NCBI RefSeq assembly: GCF_014055005.1
Contig: NZ_CP059570.1
Span: 558,001 to 622,000 of the forward strand
DNA: 64,000 nt
Direction of reading: 5' to 3'
DNA from: Neisseria dentiae
Lineage (GTDB): Bacteria; Pseudomonadota; Gammaproteobacteria; Burkholderiales; Neisseriaceae
Part shown: piece by piece, positions 42,372 to 51,649 of the stretch
How positions within the stretch are numbered: position 1 is the stretch's first letter
Layout of the letters: each line of letters starts with the position of its first letter
The notes under the pieces: generated by a model
What the model saw: the letters and a program-made list of their open reading frames with translations, nothing else
Told to the model about the DNA's origin: nothing
Database searches by the model: none
Position numbers and translations under genes: made by a program

Positions 42372-42677
42372 ATGGTAAATCATCGTGCCTTATGGATTTT
42401 AGCAGCGATAATAGTTTACATTCCTGCCTTGTTCATTGTTTGTTTATATATTCCCTATATCAGTTTACAGCAAACAGGTGGGATACGAGCTGAAGATAAT
42501 TTAATCCCAATGATGCTACTACTTTGTGCAGGATTGGCTGCGATATCATCTTTATGTCTATTTATAGCAATTCGTCATGTTCGTGATAGAAAACGGTATG
42601 CCAGATTTTCCTGTTTTTTGATTGTAGCTTCCCCAATTATTGTTCCTCTCTTGATTTTATTTTGGCTGTTTGTGTAG
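42372..42677 (+). CDS. Small hypothetical membrane protein
   Basis: This 101-residue protein has three predicted membrane helices (about 7-31, 46-66, 80-101) and a short basic loop (RHVRDRKRYARF). It has no known domain. It is AT-rich and has no good ribosome binding site (AAAGAAAAATTTT precedes the ATG). It borders the IS graveyard, so it may be acquired. Confidence 0.5.
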   Translation: MVNHRALWILAAIIVYIPALFIVCLYIPYISLQQTGGIRAEDNLIPMMLLLCAGLAAISSLCLFIAIRHVRDRKRYARFSCFLIVASPIIVPLLILFWLFV

Positions 42678-42776
42678 CAAAAGGCTATATTGCGTAAAGC
42701 AGCCATAGCACACAGGTTACTTACTAGAGTGTATATTGTTTTTAAATTTAGATTTGAAAAATCAATCTTTTACTAA

Positions 42777-43516
42777 GAGGCTTAGGAGGCAAGATTTATT
42801 TTAAAGGGTCTTCCCGAAACATTTTCAATAGTACTTTATACAGATCATTATGTCGGTGGTTGAAGCGAAACCCGGTTTCTTTTAAATGCAGGTAAAAGGT
42901 ATGCTTCGGCACCCCCGTTAAATTGTACCAAGCGATGCTTGGAATAGCTTCAAAAGGATTCAATACCGTTGATATGTTGCGTATCTTGAACAAACTCATT
43001 GCCGCCGTGATGCACTCTGAAATGTTTCGCAAAACCCATGCCGACCAATCTATGATAGCCCCGCCAGCCATCGGTATTGAATCACACTCTTGATCGTGAT
43101 ATGGCCTCTGATAACCCTTTTGCAGCGTTGCTTTGGAAGCATCGGGAACGATTTCGGTATAAACCTTGGCCTGTACTTGAAGTTGCGCTGGCGTTTGGCT
43201 GACGAATACGAACGGCTACGCCCGACATCGTAGAATTAGACGAATCCTATTTTGGTTCAAAGAGCATCCGAGATAAACGCAGACGCGGAGCGGGCGGTAA
43301 AACCATCGTTTCGGCATCCTCAAACGAGGAGACGTTGATGCTTCTGATACTGATTCCTGTCAGTTTGACGGTATCGGAAGCGGTTAAATCCAAGGCGAAA
43401 AGCTGCAGGATCTGACGGAATTTGGTTCGGTAATTTTACTGAACTTTTGATACTTGTTTTTAATTTCATTTCAGAAGGTTGTCATTATATTTAGTGATTT
43501 TGCTTCCTAAGCCCCC
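42777..43516 (-). mobile_element. Decayed IS1595-family element (IS1016-like) with internal inversion
   Basis: Ends GGCTTAGGAGGCAAGAT (left) and ATTTTGCTTCCTAAGCCCCC (right) bound about 740 bp. Read on the minus strand, the transposase N-terminus (QILQLFALDLTASDTVKLTG, about 43340-43440), the middle KVYTEIVPDASKATLQ (about 43130-43180), VIRGHITIKSVI and the C-terminus VPKHTFYLHLKETGFRFNHR are recognisable, but frameshifts and a stop (NGIESF*SY) break it. The segment VELDESYFGSKSIRDKRRRG...FGILKRGD at about 43223-43343 is on the plus strand, so it has been inverted inside the element. It is not functional. Confidence 0.75.
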
Positions 43517-43534
43517 AGATTATTGACACTTCAG

Positions 43535-43704
43535 GTACTGATGCCGGTGAGTCTGGCGGTATCGGAAGCGGTCAAATCAAGTGCGAAAAGGCGCAGGATC
43601 TGACGGAATTTTGATTCGGTAATTTTACTGAACTTTTGGTACTTATTTTTAATAGGCATATCAGAAGCTTATCATCATTTTGCTGATTTTGTTTCCTGAG
43701 CACC
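43535..43704 (-). mobile_element. Second partial IS1595-family end
   Basis: A 170-bp duplicate of the N-terminal end of the neighbouring element (same LFALDLTASDTARLTGIS frame on the minus strand, and the end GTTTCCTGAGCACC). It has diverged from the first copy, so it comes from an independent or older insertion. Confidence 0.7.
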
Positions 43705-43850
43705 ATATCAAAAAAACGGCCTTGGTCTTGGGTATGCTGACTTTGGTGGCAGTGGGCGTGTGATTTGGCCTACCGTATTGGCAGGCTAACGATGCTGATA
43801 ACTACCTGACGTTTTAAGGTAAAGTCATATCTGTCAGCTTTCGCTAACGT
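43705..43850 (+). pseudogene. Possible remnant of an HlyD/YbhG-type membrane fusion protein
   Basis: Read on the plus strand from 43707, the frame gives KKTALVLGMLTLVAVGV, a stop, FGLPYWQANDADNYLTF, a stop, then GKVISVSFR. This looks like the signal anchor and first strand of a HlyD-type adaptor (usually followed by YG(K/N)VDIR and SFRV), broken by two stops. Similarity is short, so the call is weak. Confidence 0.35.
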
Positions 43851-44302
43851 TCGAGGGCTGCTATCGAGTGGTGGAAATGTGCGTGTATTAGGGTGACATT
43901 TGAAAGCTGACCCAGTATTGACAGTAGGCAGCCGCGACCTACAAACCACAACACTGTGCTTTGCCAAAAGTTGAGCCTGATCAAGGTATCACCGCCACCC
44001 AAAGCGGGTCGCAGGTGGAGGCAAGTACACAGGCCGGCTGCCGCCGTGTAAGCGAATACGGCCGCAAAACCCACATGATCAACGCGGTAACGAATCGCTG
44101 ACCAAGCTGGTGAGAGCGAGCCGTGCTCGTTTTATCAGGCAGATCTCGACGCTGCATGGGAGTTCGACTTGTGGGATGGGGACGCTGTCTGAACGAGGCC
44201 ACCGCCCGTCTACACACCGGCTTGGTATCGTTGTATAAAGTCTCAAGCGAAGTAGGGGAATTCGGCTACAATCCATGATTTTGGTAGCTGCAGTAAACGT
44301 TA
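43851..44302. other. Non-coding stretch with no recognised content
   Basis: About 450 bases without a supportable gene, RNA or repeat. Frames are short and do not resemble known proteins. It may be further decayed remains of the genes to its left. Confidence 0.6.
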
Positions 44303-44341
44303 CAGGCCGTCTGAAAGATTTTGCCGCTTTCAGACGGCCTG
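44303..44341 (+). terminator. DUS-pair terminator before tatD
   Basis: CAGGCCGTCTGAAAG (44303-44317) pairs with CTTTCAGACGGCCTG (44327-44341). Confidence 0.6.
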
Positions 44342-44375
44342 ATATGATTGCCGCAGTTATTTGAAAGTTGTTGCC

Positions 44376-45143
44376 ATGCAGTTAACCGACACCCATTGCC
44401 ACCTTGCCGATCCCGCCTTGCTCGGCAGCTTGCCGCAGGTTTTGGCCGCCGCGCGCGCGGCCGGTGTGTACCGCTTTATCGTGCCCGCTACGCAGCGCGG
44501 GGATTTTGCCGATGTGGCGGCTTTGTCGGCCCCGCCGTCGGTTTATATCGCGTTCGGTATCCATCCGTGGTTTGCCGACGCGGCAACAGAAGCCGATTTT
44601 GCCTGCCTTGAACAGCAGTTGGCGCAACACCCGCAGGCGTTGGCGGGTGAAATCGGTTTGGATTACGGCGGGGCGCAAACGCAGGAAGAGCGGCTGTGGC
44701 AGGTTGAGGTGTTCGAGAGGCAGCTTGTTTTGGCGCAACGGCTGCGCCGTCCGGTGATTGTTCATAATCTGAAAGCCACGGCTGCCGTGGTGCAGTCGGT
44801 GAAACGCTGCCGTTTCACGCAGGGCGGTATCGCCCATGCGTTTTCCGGCAGTTTGGAAGAGGCGCGGGCACTCACGGGCTGCGGGTTCAAAATCGGCATA
44901 GGCTCGCTGCTGCTCAATCCGGCTGCGCGCAAAGCCCGCCGGGCGGTGGCGGAACTGCCGCTGGAAGACATCGTGTTGGAAACGGACAGCCCGTTTATGT
45001 TGAAAAACGCGGTCAACACACCGGCCAACGTGCGTGAAATCGCGGCCGTTACCGCGCAGCTGCGGGGCATCGCGCCGGAAGAAGTGGCGGTGCAAACCGA
45101 ACGGAATGTTCATGCTTTGCTGGAAAAAGTCGGCGGGTTTTGA
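44376..45143 (+). CDS. TatD-family metal-dependent hydrolase
   Basis: This 255-residue TIM-barrel hydrolase has the metal site THCHLADP at the start, FGIHPWF, GEIGLDYGG, HNLKA and the late ETDSPFM. TatD proteins are 3'-5' exonucleases involved in DNA repair and RNA decay; paralogues (YcfH, YjjV) exist and cannot be separated by eye. I chose ATG (MQLTDTHCHL) rather than a TTG five codons earlier. It is separated from the IS graveyard by a DUS hairpin. Confidence 0.85.
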   Translation: MQLTDTHCHLADPALLGSLPQVLAAARAAGVYRFIVPATQRGDFADVAALSAPPSVYIAFGIHPWFADAATEADFACLEQQLAQHPQALAGEIGLDYGGAQTQEERLWQVEVFERQLVLAQRLRRPVIVHNLKATAAVVQSVKRCRFTQGGIAHAFSGSLEEARALTGCGFKIGIGSLLLNPAARKARRAVAELPLEDIVLETDSPFMLKNAVNTPANVREIAAVTAQLRGIAPEEVAVQTERNVHALLEKVGGF

Positions 45144-45182
45144 CGGGGTTGGATAGCTAACCAACTTAAGAAAAATCACATA

Positions 45183-45270
45183 CGTCATACTCGGGCTTGA
45201 TCCGAGTATCTCATTCTGCCGAAAGTTTTTGGAAAACAAAAAGATACTCGGGTCAAGCCCGAGTATGACG
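45183..45270. repeat. Palindromic repeat core, copy 4
   Basis: CGTCATACTCGGGCTTGATC at left faces GGGTCAAGCCCGAGTATGAC at right. It probably also serves as terminator between the converging tatD and hemE genes. GAGACC ends are not evident. Confidence 0.65.
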
Positions 45271-45310
45271 CAGGTGTTTTGTTTTGCAGGTGGTTAAGTT
45301 TTCTTACGGT

Positions 45311-46372
45311 TTAGCCGTGATAGGGGCGCGATAATTCGTGCACGGCGTCCACCAGTATCTTGGCGTGTTCGGGGTTGGCGTGTTGGTTGATGCCGTGGCC
45401 GAGGTTGAACACATGGCCGCTGCCGCTGCCGTAGGCGGCCAGAATGCGCGCGGCTTCGGCGCGGATGCCCTCGGGCGTGCCGAAGAGGGCGAAGGGGTCG
45501 AAATTGCCTTGCAGGGCAACTTGGCTGCCCACGCGCCTGCGGGCTTCGCCGATGTTGCACGTCCAATCGAGGCCCAGTGCGTCGGCGCCGATGGCGGCCA
45601 TTTTTTCCAGCCACAGGCCGCCGCCTTTGGTGAACACAATCAGCGGCACGCGGCGGCCTTCGCTTTCGCGCTTGAGGCCGTCTGAAATCTGCTTCATATA
45701 GCGCAGGCTGAATGCTTCAAAGGCCGCGTCGCTCAATACGCCGCCCCAAGTGTCGAAAATCTGCACGGCTTGCGCGCCGGCGTCGATTTGGGCGTTCAGG
45801 TAGGCGGTAACGGCCTGCGCGTTGGTGTCTAAGATTTTGTGCAGCAGCTCGGGGCGCGAATACATCATGGTTTTGACGGTGCGGAATTCTTTGCCGCCGC
45901 CGCCTTCCACCATATAGCAGGCCAGCGTGAACGGGCTGCCGGAAAAGCCGATTAGGGGCACGCGGCCGTTTAGGGCGCGGCGGATGGAAGCGACGGCGTC
46001 AAACACATATTGCAGCTTGGCCATGTCGGGCACGGCAAGTTTGGCGATGTCGGCTTCGTGTTGCAGCGGCCGCTCGAATTTCGGGCCTTCGCCTTCGGCA
46101 AAATACAGGCCCAAGCCCATGGCGTCGGGCACGGTGAGGATGTCGGAAAACAGAATCGCGGCGTCCAAATCGAAACGTTCGAGCGGCTGTATGGTTACTT
46201 CGGTGGCCAGATCGGTGTTTTTGCACAAGTCGAGAAAGCTGCCGGCGCGCGCGCGGGTGGCTTTGTATTCGGGCAGGTAGCGGCCGGCCTGGCGCATCAT
46301 CCACACGGGGGTGTATTCGACGGGTTGTTTGAGCAGCGCGCGCAGGAAGGTGTCGTTTTTCAAAGTGGTCAT
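45311..46372 (-). CDS. hemE: Uroporphyrinogen decarboxylase
   Basis: The 353-residue enzyme converts uroporphyrinogen III to coproporphyrinogen III. The substrate-binding motif PVWMMRQAGRYLPEY near residue 20 and the second signature GFSGSPFTLACYMVEGGG are intact, with the catalytic Asp in FSDILTVPDAMG. A DUS is read in frame as ISDGLK. The longer frame upstream runs through a DUS pair and is not supported. It is the last gene of a minus-strand tetrapyrrole group (hemD, hemX, hemY, hemE). Confidence 0.97.
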   Translation of the reverse strand: MTTLKNDTFLRALLKQPVEYTPVWMMRQAGRYLPEYKATRARAGSFLDLCKNTDLATEVTIQPLERFDLDAAILFSDILTVPDAMGLGLYFAEGEGPKFERPLQHEADIAKLAVPDMAKLQYVFDAVASIRRALNGRVPLIGFSGSPFTLACYMVEGGGGKEFRTVKTMMYSRPELLHKILDTNAQAVTAYLNAQIDAGAQAVQIFDTWGGVLSDAAFEAFSLRYMKQISDGLKRESEGRRVPLIVFTKGGGLWLEKMAAIGADALGLDWTCNIGEARRRVGSQVALQGNFDPFALFGTPEGIRAEAARILAAYGSGSGHVFNLGHGINQHANPEHAKILVDAVHELSRPYHG

Positions 46373-46397
46373 ATTTATCTTTCGGTTGTTCGGGATA

Positions 46398-46426
46398 AGG
46401 CCGTCTGAAAAGGTTTCAGACGGCCT
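46398..46426 (-). terminator. DUS-pair terminator between hemY and hemE
   Basis: AGGCCGTCTGAAA (46398-46410) and TTTCAGACGGCCT (46414-46426) with a 3-base gap. Confidence 0.65.
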
Positions 46427-46468
46427 GTTTGCTTGTTGAAAGGTTTGGGGCTTCAAACGGTGCCGGGT

Positions 46469-47695
46469 TTATTTGTGTGCGGGCAGAAGTGCGGTTTCGC
46501 CTTCTTCGTGCACCACGCTTTCCAGCGCCAGTTTGCGCTGCGTTTCGGCTTTTTCAGGCTCTTCGGTGGCGTCGAACACTTTGGCCAGCGCCAAGCGGGC
46601 GGGCACTTCGGGTTTTAGGGCGATGCTGGCTTCGAGGTAGCCCTGCGCTTTGCCCCACAACTGTTTGTCGTAGGCAAGCCGGCCGAGATACATCAGCAGG
46701 CGGGCATTGTCGGGGTGGGCTTGCAGCCAGCCGTCGGCGGTGTCGATGGCGCGGCGCTGTTCTTTGTCGCCCAAAAAGCGCACGCTTTCAACCAGCGGTT
46801 CCAAAAGCTCGGTTTGCTGCGTTTTCGGGTAATACTCGTTCACCCATTTCACGGCTTGGGCATACATGCCCAAACGTTGGTATTTTTCGGCAACCGGCAC
46901 GCACAAATCGCCTGCTTTGAGGCTTTCGGGAATACGCTTCAGGCAGGCTTTCAAACCACCCGCATCGGAGGCCAGCGCCAGCAGGCGGCGGTAGGCCCAG
47001 CCTTGGTATTGTTCGGCTTCGTAATCGCTGATTGCGCCGGCTTTAACCAGTTTGTCGGCCTTGTCGAGCACATCGAGCGCATTGCCCTTATCAAACGCAT
47101 AGCGCAATTGCAGGCGCACCAGACGGGTGAGGCTGGGGTTGATTTGCGCGGCGGCGGCAAGGTGGTTTTCGGCGGCGGGGTAGTCGCGGCGGCCGAGTGC
47201 GGATTCGGCCAGCAGCAGATGGCGCGAAAGCTGCTGTTTGGCGGGCAGCGATTCGATGTCTTTCAGATAACGGTCGCGCAGGGCGGTGTCGTCCATCTGG
47301 TCGGCGGCGTGCGCGCCCAGCATCAGCGCCAGCGTGCGGTTGTCGCCCGCTTCTTTGTTGGCCAGCACTTTGGCGGCTTCTTGTTCGGCTTTTTGGAATT
47401 TGCCTTCGAAATACGCCAAACCGGCGTTGTTGAGCGCGTGGGCGGCCTGACGGCCTTTGCGCGCGGTACCGAAACGCTGCATACGGCCCGGCACGTTGAG
47501 AATGGCGGCAATCAGGCGCACCAGCAGATACAGCACCACCACCAGCGCAATCAGGCCGAGAATAAAGGCGTGCAGGTTAATGCGCAGCAGGGTTTGCTCC
47601 ACCACCACATACACGTTGCCGTTATAAGAGCCGGCGGCAACCGCCAAGCCCACGGCCACGGCGAACAATACGATAATCCAAATCAGCCCTCTCAT
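46469..47695 (-). CDS. hemY: HemY-family membrane protein with TPR repeats
   Basis: This 408-residue protein has two N-terminal membrane helices (about 4-22 and 40-65) and a periplasm-facing or cytoplasmic TPR-rich region (about 80-400), the architecture of proteobacterial HemY, not of protoporphyrinogen oxidase that shares the name in Gram-positives. Its role in haem synthesis is inferred from its constant place after hemX; a scaffold function is plausible. Its start overlaps the hemX stop by 4 bases (ATGA), showing translational coupling. Confidence 0.88.
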   Translation of the reverse strand: MRGLIWIIVLFAVAVGLAVAAGSYNGNVYVVVEQTLLRINLHAFILGLIALVVVLYLLVRLIAAILNVPGRMQRFGTARKGRQAAHALNNAGLAYFEGKFQKAEQEAAKVLANKEAGDNRTLALMLGAHAADQMDDTALRDRYLKDIESLPAKQQLSRHLLLAESALGRRDYPAAENHLAAAAQINPSLTRLVRLQLRYAFDKGNALDVLDKADKLVKAGAISDYEAEQYQGWAYRRLLALASDAGGLKACLKRIPESLKAGDLCVPVAEKYQRLGMYAQAVKWVNEYYPKTQQTELLEPLVESVRFLGDKEQRRAIDTADGWLQAHPDNARLLMYLGRLAYDKQLWGKAQGYLEASIALKPEVPARLALAKVFDATEEPEKAETQRKLALESVVHEEGETALLPAHK

Positions 47696-49209
47696 GCGCG
47701 TTCCCCTTTCACTTCAGCCTGATTGGCGGCGGGTTTGCGCTCGCCCGGCACGGTGGTCGGTTTCACGGGTTTGGATGCTTCTTCGGGTTTGGGGGTAATG
47801 GTGGAGGGCGAGGCAGGGGCAACGGGAGCAGGGGCGGATGCCTGTGCCGGTGCGGCGGGGGCGGAAGCCGCTGCGGCGGCAGGGGCGGATGCGGCTTCAG
47901 GCAGCACGGCGGGGCGGCTGGGGCGCACGGTTTCCTGATAGTTGCGCACGGCGTTCAGGCTGCTTTTCAGCGCATCGTCGGCCACGGCACGCAAATCGAG
48001 CGCTTTCAAATCGCCCACTTCGCGTAGCCAGGATTGGGTGGCGGGCGAAGAAGCGTCGAAATACTGTTTTACGGCGGCTTCGGCGCTGTTCAAATCGTTG
48101 AGATACACCTCGCCGTTGTGTTGCAGCAGGGCGGTGCGCGCGTCGAGCAGGCGCAGGCGCAGGTTTTCGCGCACGAAATAGGCTTGGTCGGGCGCCATCA
48201 GCATGGCGTCGTTATTGTTCAGGCGGCGCACTTCCACCATGCCTTTCAGGGCGGCGAGCGATTTCTGCCAGGCGTTTTCCCACCACGAAAGGTTGGCGGC
48301 GGGTGCGGCGGCCTGCAGTGCGGCTTGGCCGGGTTTTAGGGTGCCGTCAACGGTGAGCGGCAGGCCGGCTACGGCGGCTTCCAAACGGTCGAGGCGCAGC
48401 GAGGTGGCCGAAACGTCGAGATAGGGGCGGTTTTTCAACGCGGTTAAATCGTTGGCTACGGCTTGTTTGATGGGCAGCAGCTCGGGGTGGTCGAAACGGC
48501 TTAGGCGGCTTTCGATGTTTTCGAGCACGGTAACGGCGGCGGGCACGTTGCCGGTGAGCAGCAGCTGCTGCGAAGCCAGGTTGAGCATGGTTTCGGTTTC
48601 ATCGACCAGCCAGTCGGCACGGCCTTTGAGCAGCTCTTGGTAGGCGCGGTTGGCGGCGGCGATTTTATCGGTGTTTTGCTTTTGGTTGCTGATAATCTGG
48701 TCTAACACCGCCTGGCTTTCGTTTTGCCTGCGCAGGGCGTCTTGCAGCATGGAGGCGTTGCCCGATTCGCCCAGCGCGGCTTTGTCGATTTTTTGGTTGA
48801 AGTCGAGTTCTTGGGCTTTCAGAAGGTTTTGGCCCTGCACGAACAGAAAGCCGCCGGCGCCCAAAGCCAATACCGACAGAGCCAGCGCCACAACGGCAAC
48901 GGCCCGGCCCGATGATTGCTTGATTACCACGGGGGTAACGAGGGGCTGGGGGTTTTTCGATTCAGACATAAGAAGGTTTCCTGCGGGTTCGGGGTTGTTG
49001 GGTGCGGCGGCGGCGAAGCCTTTGGTGTTGTCGGAATATTTCGGAGCTTTGGTTTTTTTGAGGCTGCCGCTTTCGGTAGGCTCGCCGTTTGCGGGGTTTT
49101 CAGACGGCCTGACGGTGCCGTCTGAAGAAACCACCAGCAGTTGTTTCGACTGCTCCGGTGTGCTTTCGGGCGGGTGGTTTTCGGGGGTGTTTCCGTTGGG
49201 TTCGTTCAT
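47692..49209 (-). CDS. hemX: HemX (uroporphyrinogen-III C-methyltransferase-like) membrane protein
   Basis: This 505-residue protein has a long acidic, proline-rich cytoplasmic N-terminus (1-95), one membrane helix (about 105-125), a coiled-coil (about 135-190) and a periplasmic helical domain. A low-complexity Ala/Pro tail occupies the last 80 residues. Despite its family name it lacks a methyltransferase domain. It lies between hemD and hemY, as in E. coli hemCDXY. A DUS encodes TVRPSEN near residue 35. The start is MNEPNGNTPEN. Confidence 0.87.
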   Translation of the reverse strand: MNEPNGNTPENHPPESTPEQSKQLLVVSSDGTVRPSENPANGEPTESGSLKKTKAPKYSDNTKGFAAAAPNNPEPAGNLLMSESKNPQPLVTPVVIKQSSGRAVAVVALALSVLALGAGGFLFVQGQNLLKAQELDFNQKIDKAALGESGNASMLQDALRRQNESQAVLDQIISNQKQNTDKIAAANRAYQELLKGRADWLVDETETMLNLASQQLLLTGNVPAAVTVLENIESRLSRFDHPELLPIKQAVANDLTALKNRPYLDVSATSLRLDRLEAAVAGLPLTVDGTLKPGQAALQAAAPAANLSWWENAWQKSLAALKGMVEVRRLNNNDAMLMAPDQAYFVRENLRLRLLDARTALLQHNGEVYLNDLNSAEAAVKQYFDASSPATQSWLREVGDLKALDLRAVADDALKSSLNAVRNYQETVRPSRPAVLPEAASAPAAAAASAPAAPAQASAPAPVAPASPSTITPKPEEASKPVKPTTVPGERKPAANQAEVKGERA

Positions 49210-49250
49210 TCGCTGCTCCGTGAGGCGCATGGTTTAAAGCCTGTCGGCAA

Positions 49251-49964
49251 TTAAATGGCAACAGACACGAGTGAATGCGGGTTTAACCGCTCGACCAGCT
49301 CGATTCGTTGTGCTCCGGCGCTGCGGAGGGCATCGGCGATACGCGGGTGATGGGTGAAGTATAACAAGGTTCTTAAAACTTGGGTGATTCTATCCGGCGC
49401 CCGGGCGAACAGTTCGCGCACCATTTCGGCGGAAGTGATGTAGGCGGCTTGGGGCTTTTCGGCTTCGAAAACCTGCCAATCCAAAGGCTTGGGCCGTCTG
49501 AAATACACTTCGGCTATGTTAACGGCAAAACCGCGCCGGCGCAGTTCGTTTGCCAGCAGATTCCGCCCGCCGTGGCCGCGGATAATCAACACCTGCGCCC
49601 CTGCGGGCAGGCCCGCCCAAACCGGCAGCGCCAGCACGGCTTCGCTGTCGTTGCCGGTTTTGGGGCTGATAACGGGGTGGGGGCAGAATTTTGCCAGGGC
49701 GTTGCGGCTGGCCTGCCCGACGGTAATCTGCACGATGCGGCCGTTTGAAAAGTCGATATGCGGGGCGGCGGTGCCGACTGCGCCGGGGCTGACCCAAAAC
49801 ACGGCTTGTGCGGTTTGGAATTGCGCGTTGAGGCGGCTCAGGGCGTGGTTGTCCGGCTCGAGGCTTATCGGGCTGAACGGCAGCGCGCGCCAGCCTGCGG
49901 CTTCGCAAGCGGCGATGTCGGCGGCGGCTTGTGCTTCGGGGCGCACAATCAAAATGGTCGGCAT
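49251..49964 (-). CDS. hemD: Uroporphyrinogen-III synthase
   Basis: The 237-residue enzyme closes and inverts ring D of hydroxymethylbilane. It is a poorly conserved family, but ILIVRPEAQA at the start, FSPISLEP, VFWVSPGAV, the GLPAGAQVLIIRGHGGRNLL block and AYITSAEMV are the expected two-domain landmarks. It heads the hemD-hemX-hemY-hemE run. hemC, usually adjacent, is at 17.3 kb. Confidence 0.88.
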   Translation of the reverse strand: MPTILIVRPEAQAAADIAACEAAGWRALPFSPISLEPDNHALSRLNAQFQTAQAVFWVSPGAVGTAAPHIDFSNGRIVQITVGQASRNALAKFCPHPVISPKTGNDSEAVLALPVWAGLPAGAQVLIIRGHGGRNLLANELRRRGFAVNIAEVYFRRPKPLDWQVFEAEKPQAAYITSAEMVRELFARAPDRITQVLRTLLYFTHHPRIADALRSAGAQRIELVERLNPHSLVSVAI

Positions 49965-50036
49965 GGTTTTTCAGACGGCCTAAACGGATTTTTGCAAAGG
50001 TTTCAGATGATATATCAAATGATATAAATGATATAT

Positions 50037-50084
50037 CGGTTGAGGCCGTCTGAAAAACAGATATTTTTCGGACGGCCTCAACCG
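50037..50084 (-). terminator. DUS-based terminator after cysG
   Basis: CGGTTGAGGCCGTCTGAAAA (from 50037) pairs with TTTTTCGGACGGCCTCAACC (to 50083) with one mismatch, between cysG and hemD. Next to it lie two GATATATC palindromes (near 50010-50036) of unknown meaning. Confidence 0.65.
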
Positions 50085-50105
50085 ATAGATGAAAACCGGC
50101 GGTGT

Positions 50106-51509
50106 TCAGGCGGCTTGCTCGGGTTGGGTGGGAAGCTCGCGGTCGCCATACCAGCGCAGGCTGCCGCGCAGGGATACGACTTCGCCGATAACCATCAGGG
50201 CGGGGCGTTCGGCTTGCGCGGCCATGGCGGGCAAATCTTTCAGACGGCCTGTCTGCACGCTTTGGTTGGGCAGGGTGCCGTTGGAAACCACGGCCACGGG
50301 GGTGTCGGCGCTGCGGCCGTGTTCGATGAGTTTGGCGGTGATGTCGGCGGCTTTGAGCGTGCCCATATACACCACCAGCGTTTGGTTGCTGAGCGCGAGC
50401 GTGCGCCAATCGGGTTCTTCGCCGTTGCGGCGGCAATGGCCGGTGATAAACAGCGCGCTTTGGGCCGAGTCGCGGTGGGTGAGCGGAATGCCTGCATAGG
50501 CGGTGGCGCCCAGCGCGGCGGTTACGCCCGGCACGATGCGGTAGGGGATACCGGCTTCGGCCAGCACTTGCGCTTCTTCGCCGCCGCGCCCGAACACGAA
50601 GGGGTCGCCGCCTTTGAGGCGCACCACGCGCTTGCCTTCGTTGGCGTATTCCACCAGCAGGCGGTTGGTGGCTTCCTGTTGCACATGGTGTGCGCCCGCG
50701 CGTTTGCCGACGCTGATTTTATCGGCGTCTTTGCGCACCATCGCCATGATTTCGTCGGAAACCAGCGCGTCATACAGCACCACGTCGGCGGCCTGTATGG
50801 CCTGCAAGGCGTGCAGGGTTAACAGGCCGGCGTCGCCGGGGCCTGCGCCCACCAGCACCACTTCGCCGCGGTTGGGCTGCCAATGGTTGAGCTGCGCCTG
50901 CAATTCGGCTTCGGCGGCGGCTTGGTCGCCTTGGGCGGCAAAGGTGCTGAAACGGCCTGCAAACAGGTTTTCCCAAAAGCGGCGGCGTTCGGCCGTGCTG
51001 CCGATGGCCTGTTTCACGCGCGTGCGCCATGCGCCTGCGATGGCGGCCATTTTGCCGGTGTGCAGCGGCACCAGTGTTTCGATGGCCTGCCGCCACTGCC
51101 GCGCCAGCACGGGCGAAGTGCCGCCGCTGGACACGGCGATTTTAATCGGGCTGCGGTCAATCACGGCGGGCACGATAAACGAACACAAATCGAGGTTGTC
51201 GACGGTGTTGCAAAACTTGCCGCGCGCTTCGGCGGCTTGGAAAACCTGCCGGTTGAGTTCGTGGTCGTCGGTGGCGGCCACCGCTAGGAAAACGTCGTCT
51301 AAAAAGGCCGTCTGAAAAGTTTTGCCCAACCAGATAATGCGCTGCTGCCGCTGCCATTCTTCAAAACGCGGGCTGAGTTTTTCTGCCGCCACCCGCACCT
51401 GCGCGCCCGCCGCCAGCAGGCTTTCGGCCTTGCGTTCGGCGATGTGCCCCGCGCCCACCAGCAAAACGGCGCGGCGGTTTAAATCGGCAAAAATCGGATA
51501 GTGGCTCAT
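50106..51509 (-). CDS. cysG: Siroheme synthase (trifunctional)
   Basis: The 467-residue fusion has an N-terminal dehydrogenase/ferrochelatase half (about 1-150; NAD site LLVGAGHIAERKAESLL) and a C-terminal uroporphyrinogen-III methyltransferase half (about 215-460; VVLVGAGPGDAGLLTLHAL and VVRLKGGDPFVFGRGGEE). It makes siroheme for sulfite and nitrite reductase from the same uroporphyrinogen III that HemE uses, so the neighbouring genes compete for one precursor. A DUS is read in frame as KTFQTAF. Confidence 0.96.
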   Translation of the reverse strand: MSHYPIFADLNRRAVLLVGAGHIAERKAESLLAAGAQVRVAAEKLSPRFEEWQRQQRIIWLGKTFQTAFLDDVFLAVAATDDHELNRQVFQAAEARGKFCNTVDNLDLCSFIVPAVIDRSPIKIAVSSGGTSPVLARQWRQAIETLVPLHTGKMAAIAGAWRTRVKQAIGSTAERRRFWENLFAGRFSTFAAQGDQAAAEAELQAQLNHWQPNRGEVVLVGAGPGDAGLLTLHALQAIQAADVVLYDALVSDEIMAMVRKDADKISVGKRAGAHHVQQEATNRLLVEYANEGKRVVRLKGGDPFVFGRGGEEAQVLAEAGIPYRIVPGVTAALGATAYAGIPLTHRDSAQSALFITGHCRRNGEEPDWRTLALSNQTLVVYMGTLKAADITAKLIEHGRSADTPVAVVSNGTLPNQSVQTGRLKDLPAMAAQAERPALMVIGEVVSLRGSLRWYGDRELPTQPEQAA

Positions 51510-51649
51510 GGTTGTGCTTTCTGTTTTATCGTGCGCGCATCATAAGGCCGTCTGAAAAGAAACCAAAGGAACGGTTTTTGCTTTGTTTATGGTGTTTCGT
51601 TATATGTGCCGGATTGGTGCGGGAAGGCGCGGCTAAGCCTATAATCGCG

